Positions 16,234 to 26,389 of a stretch of 64,000 nt of DNA are shown piece after piece. The stretch spans positions 60,923 through 124,922 of the forward strand of contig NZ_LFLU01000015.1 of NCBI RefSeq assembly GCF_001189965.1. The letters are read 5' to 3'. The stretch is from Herbaspirillum rhizosphaerae. Lineage in GTDB: Bacteria > Pseudomonadota > Gammaproteobacteria > Burkholderiales > Burkholderiaceae_D. Each line of letters starts with the position of its first letter. Within the stretch, counting starts at the first letter, position 1. The position numbers and the translations under genes are program-made. A model generated the notes under the pieces. That model made no database searches, had not been told where the DNA came from, and saw only the letters and a program-made list of their open reading frames with translations.

Positions 16234-17721
16234 ATGAAAGTCGAACAAATCCAGCGCGCCATGTCGGTCGGCGTCATCGGCGGTCTCGGCGCCATCGGCA
16301 GCGCCGACCTCTACGCCAAAATGACCAAGGTCGCCGCCAAGGCCGCGCCGCAGGAGCGCATCAAGGTCCAGTTCGGGCAGCAGGCTTTCGACGACATCGA
16401 CATGGCCGGCGCCGAGAACGCCCAGACCAATGCGCGCAAGCTCTACGTGTTCGACATGCTGCGCGAGTTTGAAGAGCGCAAGAGCAGCGCCGTGCTGCTG
16501 CCCTGCTTCATCAGCCATACCTTCCTCGACGAGGTCCAGGCCGAGATCAGCATCCCGGTGATCGACATGGTCGCCGCCATCCGCCGTCATCTGGCGCAGC
16601 GCCTGCCCAAGCTGCAGAAGATCGGCATCCTGACTTCCAGTTATGTGCGCAAGAAGGGCTTGTTCGAAAAGTATTTCGGTGAAGACGAGGTGCAACTGCT
16701 TTACCCCGCCGCCGCCATCCAGCACGCCTGCCTGATGCGCGCGGTGTACGGCACCACCGGCATCAAGAACGGCTACCTCGACGGCGAATCGATCGATTTG
16801 CTGTACCGCGCTTGCAGGGATCTGCTCGACCAGGGCGCGCAGGTGATCGTGCCCGGCATGACCGAGATTTCGACCGTGGCTGAAGCGCTCAGCGCGCGCG
16901 GCATTCCCATCATCGACACCAACCAGATCTATGCGGAATCGGCATTGAGCTTCAAGGCCGAACAGATCGGCCGCTCGTTCAAGATCGGCGTGGTAGGCGG
17001 CGTCGGCCCGGCGGCCACGGTGGACTTCATCGAAAAGGTCATCAAAAACACCCCCGCCGCGCGCGACCAGGACCACATCAAACTGGTGGTCGAACACAAC
17101 CCGAAGATTCCCGACCGCACCGAGAACCTGATCGCCGAAGGCGCCGACCCGACCGTCGCCATCTACGCCGCCTGCAAGCGTCTGGAGAACGACAACGCCG
17201 ACATGATCGCGATCCCCTGCAACACCGCGCACGCTTTCGTCGAACGCATCCAGGCCTATCTCTCGATCCCGATCGTCAACATGCTCAGCGAGACCGTCAA
17301 CTACATCGCGCAGCGCCACGGCGACAAAAGCTGCATCGGCCTGCTGGCGACCTCCGGCACCATCGCCAGCCGCGTCTATCAGCAGACCCTCGACCAGAAC
17401 GGCGCGCGCGGCAAATTCAGCATGATCGTGCCCGACGCCGAACATCAGGCCGTCGTCATGGACGTCATCTACGGCGCGCAAGGCGTCAAGGCCGGCGTCA
17501 TCAACGACGAAGTGCGCGCCAAGCTCAGACGCGCGATCGCCTATCTGGTCGCCAACGGCGCCGACGTCATCGTGCTCGGCTGCACCGAGCTGCCATTGCT
17601 GATTGCGCAGGACGAGAAGTTCGATATCGGCGGCAAGCAGGTGCCGGTGCTCGACCCGACCGAAATCCTCGCCCGCAAATGCGTGGCCCTGGCCAGCCCT
17701 GTCGCCCGCAAGGCGGTCTGA
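16234..17721 (+). CDS. Double-domain aspartate/glutamate racemase-family protein
   Basis: The 495-residue protein is two Asp/Glu racemase-like modules in tandem (about 11-235 and 249-485), each opening with a glycine-rich GVIGGLGAIG or GVVGGVGPAA loop. Family racemases use two cysteines as acid/base. The second module has both: Cys329 in IPCNTAH and Cys450 in LGCTELP. The first has Cys91 (LPCFISHT), but the partner position is Gly208 (VPGMTEIS), so it should not racemise. Single racemases are about 230 residues, so this is a fused pair in which one half may be structural or regulatory. Start ATG 16234 follows a weak GGAA. Regulation is probably by the divergent LysR gene. Confidence 0.88.
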   Translation: MKVEQIQRAMSVGVIGGLGAIGSADLYAKMTKVAAKAAPQERIKVQFGQQAFDDIDMAGAENAQTNARKLYVFDMLREFEERKSSAVLLPCFISHTFLDEVQAEISIPVIDMVAAIRRHLAQRLPKLQKIGILTSSYVRKKGLFEKYFGEDEVQLLYPAAAIQHACLMRAVYGTTGIKNGYLDGESIDLLYRACRDLLDQGAQVIVPGMTEISTVAEALSARGIPIIDTNQIYAESALSFKAEQIGRSFKIGVVGGVGPAATVDFIEKVIKNTPAARDQDHIKLVVEHNPKIPDRTENLIAEGADPTVAIYAACKRLENDNADMIAIPCNTAHAFVERIQAYLSIPIVNMLSETVNYIAQRHGDKSCIGLLATSGTIASRVYQQTLDQNGARGKFSMIVPDAEHQAVVMDVIYGAQGVKAGVINDEVRAKLRRAIAYLVANGADVIVLGCTELPLLIAQDEKFDIGGKQVPVLDPTEILARKCVALASPVARKAV

Positions 17722-17756
17722 GCGCCGTGAAGGAGATCGCAGCGCGGCGGGCGGAG

Positions 17757-17978
17757 ATGGCGCAGTTCCGGCAATTTTTGCGGAACGAATTGACCCGCGG
17801 CACACGCAGCGGCCATGCGGATCCGGTCGTCGTGCGCTATCGCACCCTGGCGCAAACGGGTACGCTGGACCAGGCCGAAGCGCTCGAATACGCCCAACTG
17901 TTCAATCGCATGTATTCGCGCTGGCGCTGGCGGCAGGCGACGGCGCAGGTGCTTGCGCGCAAGACCGTGTCGCAGTGA
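17757..17978 (+). CDS. Small hypothetical protein downstream of the racemase
   Basis: The frame MAQFRQFLRNELTRGTRSG to QVLARKTVSQ gives 73 residues from ATG 17757. A GTG at 17727, six bases after the racemase stop, would add ten residues and allow translational coupling; neither start has a convincing ribosome site. The peptide is basic and helical with many Arg and Gln. I recognise no family. GC-rich third positions support coding. Confidence 0.55.
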   Translation: MAQFRQFLRNELTRGTRSGHADPVVVRYRTLAQTGTLDQAEALEYAQLFNRMYSRWRWRQATAQVLARKTVSQ

Positions 17979-18380
17979 TTGCCTGAAGCCGTGCCCGCGG
18001 GCCGGCTGATCTTCCGCATCTTTATACGGCGGCCCTCGCCGTAGTCGTTGCTATATTGCCGTGATGCAAAAAATGCTCCGCACCATTTCAGTGTAGCCCT
18101 CCGGCTGCCGGCGCGGGTGATGCACCACGGCCGGGCTTTCCTTCGATTTACTTCTCCCGAAACCATGCATGCTGCACAGCAAGAATCGACCTTGCCAGAA
18201 GGTTTTCTTGTGCGTCGCAACGCTCCAAAGTCTTCCCGACTTCTTTGATAAATCGTTGTTTTTAAAGCAGAAATAACTGTTTCCAAGCGCTTTGTCCTGC
18301 CGTTTCTTCTTCGGATATGGCACGATAAATGCATGTCTACTTTGATGTATACATTGGTGCCTACATTTAAAGGAACAACG
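17979..18380. other. Leader region of the peptide-transport operon
   Basis: This 402-base gap holds no gene that I can support. Near its end, TTGTCC (18292) and GATATG (18314) form a weak promoter candidate with a 16-base spacer. A palindrome follows at 18345-18354. The rest shows no riboswitch or terminator that I recognise. Confidence 0.45.
18345..18354. promoter_or_regulatory. Candidate GntR/FCD operator
   Basis: ATGTATACAT is a perfect 10-bp palindrome 27 bases upstream of the operon's first ATG. GntR regulators of the FCD class commonly bind short palindromes of this TGTATACA type. A GntR/FCD gene is the last gene of the same operon (25501-26289). The match is suggestive only. Confidence 0.45.
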
Positions 18381-19889
18381 ATGAACCAGTCATTTCTCCC
18401 GCTTCAACGTCTTTTCAAGCAACTGCTTGCGGCCGGTCTGCTGACGGCAACGTCCTGTGCCGCTGTCGCGGCCACCATCAACATCTCGCTCGACGACGAC
18501 CCGGGCAAGCTCGATCCGACGCAATCGTCGATGATCGCCGAGCGCATGGTGTATCAAAGCATTTTCGACAAGCTGGTCGATCTGGATGAAAACGGCAAGA
18601 TCGTGCCGATGCTGGCGCAGCGCTGGACCATTTCCGACGACCAGAAGACTTACACGCTGTATCTGCAAAAGGGCGTGAAATTCCAGGACGGCACGCCGTT
18701 CAACGCCAAGGCGGTGGAATTCAACCTGCTGCGCGGCCAAGAGAAAAACTCGCTGCGCCGTAACGAACTCAAGTACATCAAGCAAATCACCGTGGTCGAC
18801 GACAGCACTGTCAAGCTGGAACTGACGACGCCGTTCGCGCCGTTCATGTCCATCCTGACCGACCGCGCCGGCATGATGTCCTCGCCGGATGCCGTGAAGA
18901 AGTTCGGTGAAGACTACGTCAACAATCCGGTCGGCACCGGTCCCTTCATCTACAAGGGCCGCCTCAAGGGCGCCACCATCACGCTGGAAAAGAATCCGCA
19001 TTACTGGCAAGCCGGCCTGCCGAAAGCCGACGGCGTGACCTACAAGATCATGAGCGACGTCAATGTCGCCTTCAACAATCTGCGCAGCGGCCAGGTCGAC
19101 ATCACCAATCGTTTTCCGTACAAGGAAATCACCAACATCGAAGCCGGCGCCAAGTACGCCGTCATCAACAAGCCTTCACTGGGTTTCCGCGGCTTCTACT
19201 TGAACACCTCCAAGCCGCCGTTCGACAAGAAGGAAGTGCGTGAAGCCGTCGACATCCTGATCGACCGCAACGCCATCGCCAAGGTGGTCTACAACGGTGC
19301 CGTCGCCGCCAGCCATTCGCCGTTCAGCAAGGCGCAATTTGCACACGGCGACGCCGATACACCGCCGAAAGTCGACGTGGCGCGCGCCAAGGCCTTGCTC
19401 AAGGCGGCAGGCAAGGAAGCCGGTTTCAGCTTCAAGCTGACCTTGCCGACCACGCCGTACGAGTCGCAAGTCGGCCAGATGATCCAGGGCATGCTGCGTC
19501 CGGCGGGCATCACCGTCACGCTGGAAAAAGCCGAGCTGGCCACTCAGATCGAGTCGGGTAAAGCCGGTACTTTTGAAGCCATCTTCGTCGGCTGGAGCGG
19601 TCGTCCCGATCCGGACCAGAACGTCTACGACTTCGTCGTCACCAACGGTTCGCTGAACTACTCCAAGTACGGCACCAAGGAAGTCGACGACCTGCTGCAG
19701 CAAGCGCGCCTGGAAGGCAACGAGGCCAAGCGCAAGGCCGTCTACGACCAGGCCATGCAGATTCTGGTGAAAGACGTGCCTTACATTTATCTGAACCACG
19801 ACAACGTGCTGTTCGGCATCTCCAAGGCGGTCAAGGGCTTCCGGTATGTGCCGGACGGCGTGATCCGCACGGCGACGCTGGCGAAATAA
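18381..19889 (+). CDS. Dipeptide/oligopeptide ABC transporter substrate-binding protein
   Basis: The 502-residue protein starts at ATG 18381 with AAAGGAAC upstream. A Sec signal peptide covers about 1-31 (hydrophobic LLAAGLLTATSCAAVAA). The mature part is a family 5 (SBP_bac_5) protein: KLDPTQSSMIAERMVYQSIFD near the start, then NPVGTGPF and the long C-terminal lobe. It is the periplasmic receptor for the permeases and ATPases that follow. The adjacent gamma-glutamyltransferase suggests gamma-glutamyl peptides such as glutathione as a possible substrate, by analogy with GsiB. A strong hairpin lies between it and the permease genes. Confidence 0.92.
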   Translation: MNQSFLPLQRLFKQLLAAGLLTATSCAAVAATINISLDDDPGKLDPTQSSMIAERMVYQSIFDKLVDLDENGKIVPMLAQRWTISDDQKTYTLYLQKGVKFQDGTPFNAKAVEFNLLRGQEKNSLRRNELKYIKQITVVDDSTVKLELTTPFAPFMSILTDRAGMMSSPDAVKKFGEDYVNNPVGTGPFIYKGRLKGATITLEKNPHYWQAGLPKADGVTYKIMSDVNVAFNNLRSGQVDITNRFPYKEITNIEAGAKYAVINKPSLGFRGFYLNTSKPPFDKKEVREAVDILIDRNAIAKVVYNGAVAASHSPFSKAQFAHGDADTPPKVDVARAKALLKAAGKEAGFSFKLTLPTTPYESQVGQMIQGMLRPAGITVTLEKAELATQIESGKAGTFEAIFVGWSGRPDPDQNVYDFVVTNGSLNYSKYGTKEVDDLLQQARLEGNEAKRKAVYDQAMQILVKDVPYIYLNHDNVLFGISKAVKGFRYVPDGVIRTATLAK

Positions 19890-19903
19890 GGCATGTCTCA
19901 TTC

Positions 19904-19935
19904 GCCGTCGTCCTGATTTTGGCCAGGACGACGGC
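19904..19935 (+). repeat. Hairpin between the binding-protein and permease genes
   Basis: GCCGTCGTCCTG at 19904-19915 pairs perfectly with CAGGACGACGGC at 19924-19935 around an 8-nt loop. It lies 15 bases after the binding-protein stop. There is no T-tract, so it may stabilise the upstream mRNA or attenuate rather than fully terminate. The GTCGTCCTG arm is the same as in the REP-like elements, so it is probably a derivative of that repeat. Confidence 0.75.
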
Positions 19936-19984
19936 GGTGATGTGCTTGCAATGAAGGTCCCCATTTGTCACGGCGCTGCTGCCC

Positions 19985-20923
19985 ATGTCTCCATTACTTA
20001 AACGCATCCTGCTGGTCATCCCCACCCTGCTGCTGGTCAGCATGGTGATCTTTTCCCTGCTGGCGATCCTGCCGGGCGATCCGGTGACTGCCATCCTCGG
20101 CCAGGAAGCCACGCCCGAAGCCGCGCTGGCATTGCGCGCACAACTCGGTCTCGACGATCCGCTTTACCTGCAATACGGGCGCTGGCTGGCCGGCGTGCTG
20201 CACGGCGATCTCGGCCGTTCCTTCATCGACCGCACGCCGGTCATCGACGTGCTGATGCAGCGCCTGCCGGTGACCATCGAACTGGCGCTCGGCAGCTTCG
20301 CCGTCGGCATCCTGATCGCGGTGCCGGCCGGCATCATGGCGGCGGTGCGTCCGCGCGGCATTGCCAATTATTTCAGCACGCTGGTGGCGCTGTTCGGCAT
20401 GTCGGTGCCGCACTTCTGGCTGGGCATGATGTTCATCATCCTGTTCGCGGTCAAACTCGGCTGGCTGCCGGCCTCGGGCTATGTACCGTTCACCGAAGAC
20501 TGGCGCGGCAACCTGGCGGCGATGTGCATGCCGGTGCTGGCCACCGGTCTGCGCGAATCGGCGATCCTGATGCGCATGGTGCGCAGCAGCCTGCTCGAAG
20601 TGCTCAATGAAGATTACATCCGCACCGCGTTCTCCAAAGGCCTGCGCGACTGGCAAGTGGTGATCGGCCACGCGCTGCGCAATGCGCTGATTCCGGTGGT
20701 GACGGCCAGCGGCCTGATGGTGTCCGGCCTGCTCGGCGGGCTGGTGATTACCGAGAGCATTTTCGGCATTCCCGGCATGGGCAAGATGATCGTGGACGCC
20801 ATCTTCCAGCGCGACTACATCATGGTGCAAGGCGGCGTGCTGGCCGCGGCGCTGATGGTGGTGATCGTCAACCTGGTGGTGGATGTGCTGTACAGCATCA
20901 TCGATCCGCGCATTGCGAAATGA
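19985..20923 (+). CDS. dppB: Peptide ABC transporter permease, DppB type
   Basis: The 312-residue inner-membrane protein has six predicted helices, starting with LLLVSMVIFSLLAILPGDPV. It carries the conserved ALTPEAALALRAQLGLD-like first loop, here ATPEAALALRAQLGLDDPL. The ABC contact loop lies in the later part (EDYIRTAFSKGLRDWQV). It pairs with the next permease to form the channel of the peptide importer. A ribosome site is not obvious before ATG 19985. Confidence 0.92.
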   Translation: MSPLLKRILLVIPTLLLVSMVIFSLLAILPGDPVTAILGQEATPEAALALRAQLGLDDPLYLQYGRWLAGVLHGDLGRSFIDRTPVIDVLMQRLPVTIELALGSFAVGILIAVPAGIMAAVRPRGIANYFSTLVALFGMSVPHFWLGMMFIILFAVKLGWLPASGYVPFTEDWRGNLAAMCMPVLATGLRESAILMRMVRSSLLEVLNEDYIRTAFSKGLRDWQVVIGHALRNALIPVVTASGLMVSGLLGGLVITESIFGIPGMGKMIVDAIFQRDYIMVQGGVLAAALMVVIVNLVVDVLYSIIDPRIAK

Positions 20924-20931
20924 GGACAGAC

Positions 20932-21828
20932 ATGGATCAAGTCATCATCAAGAAAAACCCGGCCGGCGCAGAAGCTTTGCCGCGCCAGCAACGTTTCACC
21001 GGCCTGCGCCGCTTTGCCGGCAATCGCCTGGCCGTGGTCGGCGCGGCCATCATCCTGTTGCTGGTGCTGGTGGCGATCTTCGCGCCGCTGCTGGCCACCA
21101 ACGACCCGATCTTCGACCAGGACTACGGCAACTTGTTGTCGGGCCCGGATGCGATGCACTGGATGGGCACCGACGATCTCGGCCGCGATATCTTTTCACG
21201 CATGCTGTACGGCGCGCGCATCTCGCTGCAGGCGGCGCTGATCGCGGTCGGCCTGGCGTTCTGCATCGGCGTGCCGATCGGCATTGCCAGCGGCTACTTC
21301 CGCGGCTTCTGGGATGAGTGGGTGGTGATGCGCATCGTCGACGCGCTGCAAGCCTTTCCTTCGCTGATCCTCGCGCTGGCGCTGGCAGCGGCATTGGGCG
21401 GCGGTTTCTACAACGCCATGGTGGCGGTCGGCATCGGCTTTGCGCCGGCCTTCATCCGTCTGGCGCGCGGGCAGGCGCTGAGCATCCGCAATCTCGATTA
21501 CGTCATGGCGGCGCGCTCGGTCGGCGCCGGGCATTTGCGCATCATGTGGCGTTACGTGCTGCCGAACGCGATGGCGCCGCTGGTGATCCAGGCGACCTTT
21601 GCGATGGGTTCGGCGATCATCGCCGAAGCGGGTTTGTCCTACCTCGGCCTCGGCGCCAAGCCGGAAGACCCGAGCTGGGGCTCGATGCTGCACATCGCGC
21701 AAGGCTATCTGAACACCAACCCGACGCTGGCCCTGTGGCCCGGCGTGGCGATCTTTGCGGTGGTGCTGGGTTTCAATTTGCTCGGCGACGGCATCCGCGA
21801 AGTGTTCGATCCCAAGTTATATCGTTAA
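20932..21828 (+). CDS. dppC: Peptide ABC transporter permease, DppC type
   Basis: Start ATG 20932 is chosen because GAGGA lies six bases upstream; an ATG at 20920 overlaps the preceding stop codon. The 298-residue protein has an N-terminal cytoplasmic stretch and then six helices. The segments MGTDDLGRDIFSRMLYGARIS and the EAA loop RNLDYVMAARSVGAGHLRI are diagnostic of OppC/DppC permeases. It is the partner of the upstream DppB-type subunit. Confidence 0.92.
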   Translation: MDQVIIKKNPAGAEALPRQQRFTGLRRFAGNRLAVVGAAIILLLVLVAIFAPLLATNDPIFDQDYGNLLSGPDAMHWMGTDDLGRDIFSRMLYGARISLQAALIAVGLAFCIGVPIGIASGYFRGFWDEWVVMRIVDALQAFPSLILALALAAALGGGFYNAMVAVGIGFAPAFIRLARGQALSIRNLDYVMAARSVGAGHLRIMWRYVLPNAMAPLVIQATFAMGSAIIAEAGLSYLGLGAKPEDPSWGSMLHIAQGYLNTNPTLALWPGVAIFAVVLGFNLLGDGIREVFDPKLYR

Positions 21829-21840
21829 AGAGAACCGGCC

Positions 21841-22812
<972 letters not shown>

Positions 22813-22822
22813 AGAGGCTGAG

Positions 22823-23779
22823 ATGACTGCTCCCCTGCTCCAGGTCTCCGGACTGAAAAAACATTTCGCTTCCGGCAAGCGCGGCGCGGCGCCGGTCAAG
22901 GCGGTGGACGATGTCTCGTTCTCCATCGACGAAGGCAAGACGCTCGGCCTGGTCGGCGAATCCGGCTGCGGCAAGTCGACCACCGGCCGCAGCGTGCTGC
23001 GCCTGATCGAACCGACTGCCGGTAGCGTCAACTTCATGGGCGAAGAAATTTCCACCATGTCTTCCACTGCCCTGCGCAGCATGCGCCGCAACATGCAGAT
23101 GGTGTTCCAGGATCCGTTCGCCTCGCTCAATCCGCGCATGACCATCGGCGAAGTACTGGAAGAACCGCTGATCGTGCACGGTCTGTTCGACCGCGCCACG
23201 CGCAAGCGCAAGGTCGCCGAGATCCTCGATGTCGTGGGTTTGAGCCAGGCCTATGCCGGCCGCCATCCGCATGAGTTCTCCGGCGGCCAGCGCCAGCGCG
23301 TCGGCATCGCCCGCGCCATCATCACACGGCCGAAACTGGTGGTCGCCGATGAAGCCGTGTCGGCGCTGGACGTGTCGATCCAGGCGCAGATCCTGAACCT
23401 GTTGCAAGAGCTGCAAAAGGAATTCGCCCTCACCTATCTGTTCGTCTCACACGACCTCGCCGTGATCCGCCACGTCAGCGACAGCATCGGCGTGATGTAC
23501 CTCGGCCGCATGGTCGAGTACGGCAGCTGCGAGAGCGTCTACAGCGCGCCCAAACATCCTTACACGCAGGCGCTGTTGTCGGCGATCCCGCGCGAGCATC
23601 CGGATCAGGTGCGCGAGCGCATCGTGCTCAAGGGCGGCATTCCCAATCCGGCGTCGCCGCCGGCCGGCTGCCATTTCCATCCGCGCTGCGCGTCCTGCAT
23701 GGATGTCTGCAAAACCGAAACACCGCCTCGCGTCGAAACCGCGCCGGGCGAATACGTTGCCTGTCATCTGTACCGCTAA
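22823..23779 (+). CDS. dppF: Peptide ABC transporter ATP-binding protein, DppF type
   Basis: Start ATG 22823 gives 318 residues. The order is Walker A GESGCGKST, Q-loop VFQDPFASLNPRM, signature FSGGQRQRVGIARA, Walker B VVADEAVSALD and VSHDLAVIRH. Walker B has Glu in DEA rather than the more usual DEP, but the catalytic Glu is present. The C-terminal CHFHPRCASCMDVC cluster matches the DppF class. It completes the ATPase pair. Confidence 0.93.
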   Translation: MTAPLLQVSGLKKHFASGKRGAAPVKAVDDVSFSIDEGKTLGLVGESGCGKSTTGRSVLRLIEPTAGSVNFMGEEISTMSSTALRSMRRNMQMVFQDPFASLNPRMTIGEVLEEPLIVHGLFDRATRKRKVAEILDVVGLSQAYAGRHPHEFSGGQRQRVGIARAIITRPKLVVADEAVSALDVSIQAQILNLLQELQKEFALTYLFVSHDLAVIRHVSDSIGVMYLGRMVEYGSCESVYSAPKHPYTQALLSAIPREHPDQVRERIVLKGGIPNPASPPAGCHFHPRCASCMDVCKTETPPRVETAPGEYVACHLYR

Positions 23780-23844
23780 CTCATTTGTTAAATTCATCCT
23801 TCGAATTCATCCTTCGTTAAGACCAGAAAATACGAAAGCACCTC

Positions 23845-25470
23845 ATGCCAACCTTCAACGCCAATCACTATCCCTACGCCTCGCGCCGCAGCGCAGTCTT
23901 CGCCAACCGCGGCATGGTCGCGACCTCGCAGCCGCTGGCCGCGCAAGCCGGTCTGCAAGTGCTGCAGGCGGGCGGCAACGCCATCGATGCGGCCATCGCC
24001 GCTGCCGCGGCATTGACCGTGGTCGAGCCAACCGCCAACGGCATCGGCGGCGACGCCTTCGCGCTGATCTGGCACAAGGGACAACTGCACGGATTGAACG
24101 CCAGCGGTCCGGCGCCGATGGCGATGTCACTCGATGCGCTGACCGCCGCCGGTCACAAGGAAGTGCCGAAATACGGCGCCCTGCCCGTCACCGTGCCCGG
24201 CACGCCGTCGGCCTGGGTGACCATGGCCGAGCGCTTCGGCCGCATGCCGCTGACGCGTTCGATGGCCGGCGCCATCAGCCTGGCGCAGGACGGTTTCCCG
24301 ATCTCGCCGGTGGTGGCCTTCGCCTGGCAACAGGCTTACAAGACCTTCACGCGCGAGTTCAAGGACGATCATTTCAAATCGTGGTTCGACACGTTCGGTG
24401 CACTTGATGGCTCCGGCCGCGCACCGCAGGCCGGTGAAATGTGGCGTTCGCAAGGTCACGCCAACACGCTGCAATCGATCGCCGACGACAACGCGCGCAG
24501 CTTCTATCAGGGTGCGCTGGCAGAGAAGACCGCAGCCTTTATCCGCGCTGCGGGCGGCTATATGGACGTGGCGGATCTGGCCAACTATCGTCCGCAATGG
24601 GTCGACCCGATTTCGTCCAACTACCGCGGCTACGACGTCTGGGAAATCCCGCCGAACGGCCACGGCCTGGTCGCCCTGCTGGCGCTGAACATGTTGAAGG
24701 GCTTCGACTTCAGCGAGCGCGATACGCTGCAAACCTATCACCGCCAGATCGAAGCGATCAAGCTGGCCTACGCCGACGGCCTGGCGCACATCGCCGACAT
24801 CGACCACATGCGCGTCTCGGTCAAGGATTTGCTGTCGGACGCCTACGCCGACGAGCGCCGCAAGCTGATCGGCACGCACGCCACGCTGCCGGTGGCCGGC
24901 GATCCGCCGCGCGGCGGCACCGTGTATCTGTCCACCGCCGACAATGAAGGCAATATGGTGTCCTTCATCCAGAGCAATTACATGGGCTTCGGTTCGGGCC
25001 TGGTGGTGCCGGGCACCGGTATTTCGCTGCACAACCGCGGCAACAATTTCACGCTCGACGCTGCACATCCGAATTGCCTGGCGCCGGGCAAGCGTCCGTA
25101 TCACACCATCATCCCGGGCTTCCTCACCAAGGACAACCAGGCGATCGGTCCGTTCGGCGTGATGGGCGGCTTCATGCAGCCGCAAGGCCACGTGCAGATG
25201 GTGATGAACACGGTCGACTTCGGCCTCAACCCGCAAGCCTCGCTCGACGCGCCGCGCTGGGAATGGGAAAGCGGCAACAAGGTCAGCATCGAGCACACCA
25301 CGGCAGAACATCTGTTCCGCGGCCTCGGCCCGGCCGGCCTGGGCCATCAGGTCAGCTGGTCCGGCAACCAGCTCGGCTTCGGCCGCGGCCAGATCATCTG
25401 GCGCGACGCCAACGGCGTGCTGTGCGGCGGCACCGAGCCGCGCACCGACGGCTGCGTCGCGGCCTGGTAG
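23845..25470 (+). CDS. Gamma-glutamyltransferase family protein, cytoplasmic
   Basis: The 541-residue protein is an N-terminal-nucleophile hydrolase of the GGT family. It carries GGNAIDAAIAAAAALTVVEP near the start and the autocleavage threonine Thr359 in PPRGGTVYLSTAD, which would become the small subunit's nucleophile. There is no signal peptide, unlike periplasmic E. coli Ggt, so it should act on imported substrates. It is encoded 65 bases after the transporter ATPase and before the GntR regulator. This supports a pathway in which gamma-glutamyl peptides are imported and cleaved. The precise substrate is not readable. Confidence 0.9.
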   Translation: MPTFNANHYPYASRRSAVFANRGMVATSQPLAAQAGLQVLQAGGNAIDAAIAAAAALTVVEPTANGIGGDAFALIWHKGQLHGLNASGPAPMAMSLDALTAAGHKEVPKYGALPVTVPGTPSAWVTMAERFGRMPLTRSMAGAISLAQDGFPISPVVAFAWQQAYKTFTREFKDDHFKSWFDTFGALDGSGRAPQAGEMWRSQGHANTLQSIADDNARSFYQGALAEKTAAFIRAAGGYMDVADLANYRPQWVDPISSNYRGYDVWEIPPNGHGLVALLALNMLKGFDFSERDTLQTYHRQIEAIKLAYADGLAHIADIDHMRVSVKDLLSDAYADERRKLIGTHATLPVAGDPPRGGTVYLSTADNEGNMVSFIQSNYMGFGSGLVVPGTGISLHNRGNNFTLDAAHPNCLAPGKRPYHTIIPGFLTKDNQAIGPFGVMGGFMQPQGHVQMVMNTVDFGLNPQASLDAPRWEWESGNKVSIEHTTAEHLFRGLGPAGLGHQVSWSGNQLGFGRGQIIWRDANGVLCGGTEPRTDGCVAAW

Positions 25471-25500
25471 ACCCACTCCTATTGATAAGGCCACGCGCCC

Positions 25501-26289
25501 ATGCATGCCTCACCCGATCCGTCGCTGAACCAGAGCGACAGCGTTGCCGAAGAGCCGGTCAAGGCCTCCTTGCCGGAGTATGTCTACGCGCGTCTGCGTG
25601 AAGACATTTTTGAAATGCGCCTGTTGCCCGGCGACCAGGTCACCGAGACCGAAGTCGCCGCTTACTTCAAAGTCTCGCGCACGCCGGTGCGCGAAGCCTT
25701 GCAACGGCTGCAGAGCGACGGCCTGATGCAGGGCTATGTGCGCGGCGGCTGGGAAGTGGTGCCGATGGATTTCAAACGCTTCGCCGACTTGTACGAGCTG
25801 CGCCAGCTGATCGAAGTGCATGCCGTCACACGTTTGTGCGCGCCGCCGGAGGCCGGAAAACGCAGCATCGACATGGCGCAGATCGACGCGCTGAAAGCCG
25901 ATTGGTGCGTGCCGCCGGAACAGCGTCTCAGCGACGGCCGTGCCGTGGCGGCGCTCGACGAATGCTTTCACCAGACGCTGGTGCGCGCCACCGGCAACCA
26001 GGAAATGGCCAGCGCCTTCGACCGCCTCACCGACCGCATCCGCATCGTGCGGCGGCTGGATTTCGTCTACGGCGATTGCGTCGGATCGACTTACGACGAG
26101 CATGCTGCTATTCTTGCGCAAATCGACGCCCGCGCCGGAGATGAAGCTGTCAGACTGATAACGGAACACATCGACGGCAGCCATGCGGAAGTCAACCAGA
26201 TTACCTTGCATCGCCTGCACAGCGCGCGTGCTTCCGCCGCTACCGAACGCCTGCCGTATGTCACCGTGAGGGTCATGCGTTCATTCTGA
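25501..26289 (+). CDS. GntR-family regulator with FCD domain
   Basis: The 262-residue protein has a winged HTH at about 25-92 (VYARLREDIFEMRLLPGDQVTE, then VSRTPVREALQRLQSDGL). An all-helical FCD ligand domain at about 100-235 carries metal-binding type residues (Asp and His in LDECFHQTL and DEHAAIL). As the last gene of the peptide operon, it is the obvious candidate regulator and may bind ATGTATACAT at 18345. AAGG lies about nine bases before ATG 25501. Confidence 0.9.
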   Translation: MHASPDPSLNQSDSVAEEPVKASLPEYVYARLREDIFEMRLLPGDQVTETEVAAYFKVSRTPVREALQRLQSDGLMQGYVRGGWEVVPMDFKRFADLYELRQLIEVHAVTRLCAPPEAGKRSIDMAQIDALKADWCVPPEQRLSDGRAVAALDECFHQTLVRATGNQEMASAFDRLTDRIRIVRRLDFVYGDCVGSTYDEHAAILAQIDARAGDEAVRLITEHIDGSHAEVNQITLHRLHSARASAATERLPYVTVRVMRSF

Positions 26290-26389
26290 ACCGCTGTGTA
26301 CGTCGCTTTGCGAGCATTGTCTTTGTACGTCCTGATTTGTAGCCAGCAATCATCGTTGTTGTCAGCCACATCACAAGAAGGAGAAAGAC

